The position numbers and the translations under genes were made by a program. The notes beneath the pieces are model-generated. The model was not told where the DNA came from and ran no database searches. It saw only the letters and a program-made list of their open reading frames with translations. Positions 61,928 through 64,000 of a DNA stretch of 64,000 bases are shown here, piece by piece. Numbering within the stretch: the stretch's first letter is position 1; each line of letters starts with the position of its first letter. Source of the DNA: Sphingobium sp052327305 (GTDB lineage: Bacteria > Pseudomonadota > Alphaproteobacteria > Sphingomonadales > Sphingomonadaceae). The stretch lies in the NCBI RefSeq assembly GCF_052327305.1, contig NZ_CP182486.1, forward strand, positions 806,001 to 870,000. The letters are read 5' to 3'.

Positions 61928-63136
61928 ATGAGCAAGGTGCTGGTCATCGGCGCAGGTGGCGTCGGATCGGTCGCAGTCCACAAGATGGCGATGAATAGCG
62001 ACATCTTCAGCGACATCCATCTTGCGAGCCGCACGGTCTCCAAATGCGATGCCATTGCCGCCTCCGTGAAGGAGCGCACCGGCGTGGCCATCAGCACCTA
62101 TGCGCTGGATGCCGATGATGTCGCCGCGACCACCGCGCTTATTCGGCAGATCGGGCCGAAGCTGGTGGTCAACCTGGCCCTGCCCTATCAGGACCTCGCC
62201 ATCATGGACGCCTGCCTTGCCGCCGGCGTCAACTATATGGACACGGCCAACTACGAGCCGCGCGACGACGCGCATTTCGAGTATAGCTGGCAGTGGGCCT
62301 ATCAGGATCGCTTCAAGGAGGCTGGCCTCATGGCGCTGCTGGGCTCGGGCTTCGACCCCGGCGTGACCAGCGTGTTCGCCACCTGGCTCAAGAAGCATCA
62401 TTTCGAACGGATCGACACGCTCGACATTCTCGACTGCAATGGCGGCGACCATGGCCAGCACTTCGCCACCAACTTCAATCCGGAGATCAACATCCGCGAA
62501 GTGACCGCCCCTGCGCGGCACTACGAGAATGGCGAGATCGTCACGACCCCTGCCCTCTCCACCAAGCAGGTGTTCGACTTCGAGCAGGTCGGCGAGAAGA
62601 ACATGTACCTCATGTACCATGAGGAGCTGGAAAGCCTGAACAAGCACCTGCCGGAGATCAAGCGCATCCGCTTCTGGATGACCTTCGGCGACGCTTATCT
62701 CAAGCACCTCGAAGTGCTGCAGAATGTCGGCATGACCCGCATCGACCCGGTCATCTACAACGGCGTCGAGATCATCCCGCTGCAGTTCCTCAAGGCCGTG
62801 CTGCCCGAGCCCGCCTCGCTGGGGCCGACGACCAAGGGCAAGACCAATATCGGCGACATCGCCACGGGGCTCGCCAAGGACGGTACGGACAAGACGCTCT
62901 ACGTCTACAATATCTGCGACCATGAGGACGCCTATGCCGAGACGGGCAATCAGGCCGTCAGCTACACCACCGGCGTGCCGGCGATGATCGGCGCGGCGCT
63001 GATGGTGCAGGGCATCTGGTCCGGCGAGGGCGTCTTCAACATCGAGCAGCTCGATCCCGATCCATTCATGGACATGCTGAACGAACATGGACTGCCGTGG
63101 CAGGTGAAGGAATTGCCCGCCCCGCTCGACTTCTGA
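61928..63136 (+). CDS. Carboxynorspermidine dehydrogenase (saccharopine dehydrogenase family)
   Basis: A 402-aa enzyme with N-terminal Rossmann motif VLVIGAGGVGSVAV and the C-terminal substrate domain of the saccharopine dehydrogenase group (MALLGSGFDPGVTSVFATWL; DCNGGDHGQHFATNF; GVPAMIGAALMVQGIW). The pairing with a carboxynorspermidine decarboxylase gene identifies it as the dehydrogenase that condenses aspartate semialdehyde with a diamine in the alternative spermidine route. Confidence 0.93.
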   Translation: MSKVLVIGAGGVGSVAVHKMAMNSDIFSDIHLASRTVSKCDAIAASVKERTGVAISTYALDADDVAATTALIRQIGPKLVVNLALPYQDLAIMDACLAAGVNYMDTANYEPRDDAHFEYSWQWAYQDRFKEAGLMALLGSGFDPGVTSVFATWLKKHHFERIDTLDILDCNGGDHGQHFATNFNPEINIREVTAPARHYENGEIVTTPALSTKQVFDFEQVGEKNMYLMYHEELESLNKHLPEIKRIRFWMTFGDAYLKHLEVLQNVGMTRIDPVIYNGVEIIPLQFLKAVLPEPASLGPTTKGKTNIGDIATGLAKDGTDKTLYVYNICDHEDAYAETGNQAVSYTTGVPAMIGAALMVQGIWSGEGVFNIEQLDPDPFMDMLNEHGLPWQVKELPAPLDF

Positions 63137-63138
63137 GC

Positions 63139-63510
63139 ATGGCGGGTCTTCGCCTTTTTCCGGTCGCCCTGGCGCTTACGCTGCTGGGAGCCGGCTGCGC
63201 GCCTCAGGACATGTCCGGCACCCGTGCCGGGCTCAGCCCTGCCATGCGCAGCTGTGCCGCTTCGGGCGGTTTCCTCGATGCGCGCGGCCGGCGGCAGACG
63301 CTGATGTGCGTCCATCGGTTCAGCGACGCGGGGAAAAGCTGCACGACGAAGAGCGACTGCAGCGGCAAGTGCCTCGCGGAGTCCGGCGAGAACGGCCTCC
63401 CCGCCCCCGGCACGGCCGCTAGCGGTCGCTGCCAGGCGGATAACCGGTTGTTTGGCTGCCATGCCGAAATCGTGGACGGCAAGGTCCGACCCGGCCTCTG
63501 TATCGACTGA
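63139..63510 (+). CDS. Small Cys-rich lipoprotein, 123 aa
   Basis: ATG at 63139 lies 2 bases after the dehydrogenase stop; an ATG at 63097 is in the other gene's coding region. Signal with lipobox (ALTLLGAGC, Cys20). The mature part has eight further Cys (for example KSCTTKSDCSGKCL), probably four disulfides. No domain recognised. It sits between two cytosolic polyamine enzymes, an odd place for a lipoprotein. Confidence 0.82.
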   Translation: MAGLRLFPVALALTLLGAGCAPQDMSGTRAGLSPAMRSCAASGGFLDARGRRQTLMCVHRFSDAGKSCTTKSDCSGKCLAESGENGLPAPGTAASGRCQADNRLFGCHAEIVDGKVRPGLCID

Positions 63511-63529
63511 CGGGAGCGACGAAACCGAA

Positions 63530-64000
63530 ATGGAGACCAGAGCCGGCGATCCGGGCGCTTTCGCGCATTTCGATCTGCATCGCGTGCCGTCTCCCGCCTT
63601 CGTGGTGGATGCGGCAGCGGTGCGGCGCAACCTTGGCATCCTCGCCGAGGTGCGGGATCGCGCGGGCATAAAGCTGCTCGCCGCGCTCAAGGCGTTCTCC
63701 ATGTGGTCGTTGGGGCCGCTGGTGGCGAAGTATCTGGACGGCGTCTGCGCCTCCGGCCTCTATGAGGCGCGCTTGGGGCGCGAGGAATATTCAGGCGCGG
63801 ACGGGAGCCGCGAGGTCGCGACCTATTGCGCGGGCTACAAGGCGGAGGATCTGCCTGAGATCTGTGCGCTGTCCGATCATATCATCTTCAATTCGCCCGG
63901 CCAGCATGCCCGCTTTCGGCCGATTCTCGATCGCGCGCGCGCCGATGGCGCCGTCTTCGACGTAGGGCTGCGGATCAATCCGCTTCACGCCGAGGGCGAG
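63530..64000 (+). CDS. nspC: Carboxynorspermidine decarboxylase (5' part)
   Basis: ATG at 63530 follows GGGAG. The N-terminal 157 residues show a PLP-dependent alanine-racemase-fold decarboxylase: FVVDAAAVRRNLGIL and the PLP lysine K54 in LLAALKAF, then CASGLYEARLG and FDVGLRINPL. NspC makes norspermidine or spermidine from the carboxylated precursor. The gene continues past the right edge. Confidence 0.93.
   Translation, partial: METRAGDPGAFAHFDLHRVPSPAFVVDAAAVRRNLGILAEVRDRAGIKLLAALKAFSMWSLGPLVAKYLDGVCASGLYEARLGREEYSGADGSREVATYCAGYKAEDLPEICALSDHIIFNSPGQHARFRPILDRARADGAVFDVGLRINPLHAEGE

Noticed and set aside
61922..63088. 388-codon minus-strand ORF opposite the carboxynorspermidine dehydrogenase
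   Set aside because: Mirrors the coding frame of the real gene and has no recognisable domain.
1..64000. CRISPR array
   Set aside because: No regularly spaced short repeats with unique spacers and no Cas-like proteins were seen.

Overview
The window reads as chromosomal DNA of a Sphingomonadales alphaproteobacterium (Sphingomonas/Sphingobium/Novosphingobium type). It is GC-rich and carries the alphaproteobacterial regulator GcrA, a C4-pathway hemA, an NrsF-type anti-sigma factor beside an ECF sigma factor, a large TonB-dependent receptor and several small hypothetical genes of the kind common in sphingomonads. The species cannot be fixed from the sequence alone.

Left two thirds (1-42.8 kb) is accessory DNA. 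It starts with a cold-shock gene tail and small hypothetical genes (0-2.5 kb). Two secreted or membrane hypotheticals, a lipoprotein and a divergent LuxR-type regulator follow (3.1-6.4 kb). A catabolic locus occupies 6.7-15.7 kb: MFS transporter, secreted metallo-beta-lactamase-fold hydrolase, hydroxyacid dehydrogenase, RraA/HMG-aldolase-type enzyme and TonB receptor on one strand, with a divergent exported amidohydrolase and an IclR regulator. A mobilisation block at 15.8-21.9 kb encodes a ribbon-helix-helix protein with a TTG start, a coupling ATPase, a MobF relaxase and a lytic transglycosylase, and has a candidate oriT upstream. Two toxin-antitoxin pairs, a CHRD protein and a frameshifted integrase follow (22-24.9 kb), then an ECF sigma/NrsF operon and a LysR-controlled SDR/epoxide-hydrolase/VOC operon (25-30.3 kb).

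At 30.5-38.6 kb two copies of a tRNA 3' fragment with matching upstream arms flank a segment holding a decayed flavoprotein gene, a ParD-like/zeta-like toxin-antitoxin pair and an autotransporter. An integrase/excisionase unit, with the integrase frameshifted, abuts the second copy. This looks like serial insertion at one tRNA gene. A PAS-GGDEF protein and an MreB paralogue follow, then a P4-type integrase pointing away from an intact tRNA-Ser(CGA) at 42.7 kb, which probably marks the island edge.

Right third (43-64 kb) is mostly core genome: hspQ, an ABC-2 permease, gcrA, an outer-membrane barrel, parE, a YghU-type GST, topA, dprA-plsY, murI and hemA with an FNR-like box. It also has a cytochrome b561-YceI fusion, a btaA-btaB betaine-lipid operon preceded by an unusual methyltransferase/anti-sigma-like fusion, a BaiN-type flavoprotein, and a carboxynorspermidine dehydrogenase/decarboxylase operon containing a small Cys-rich lipoprotein gene. 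The decarboxylase runs off the right edge.
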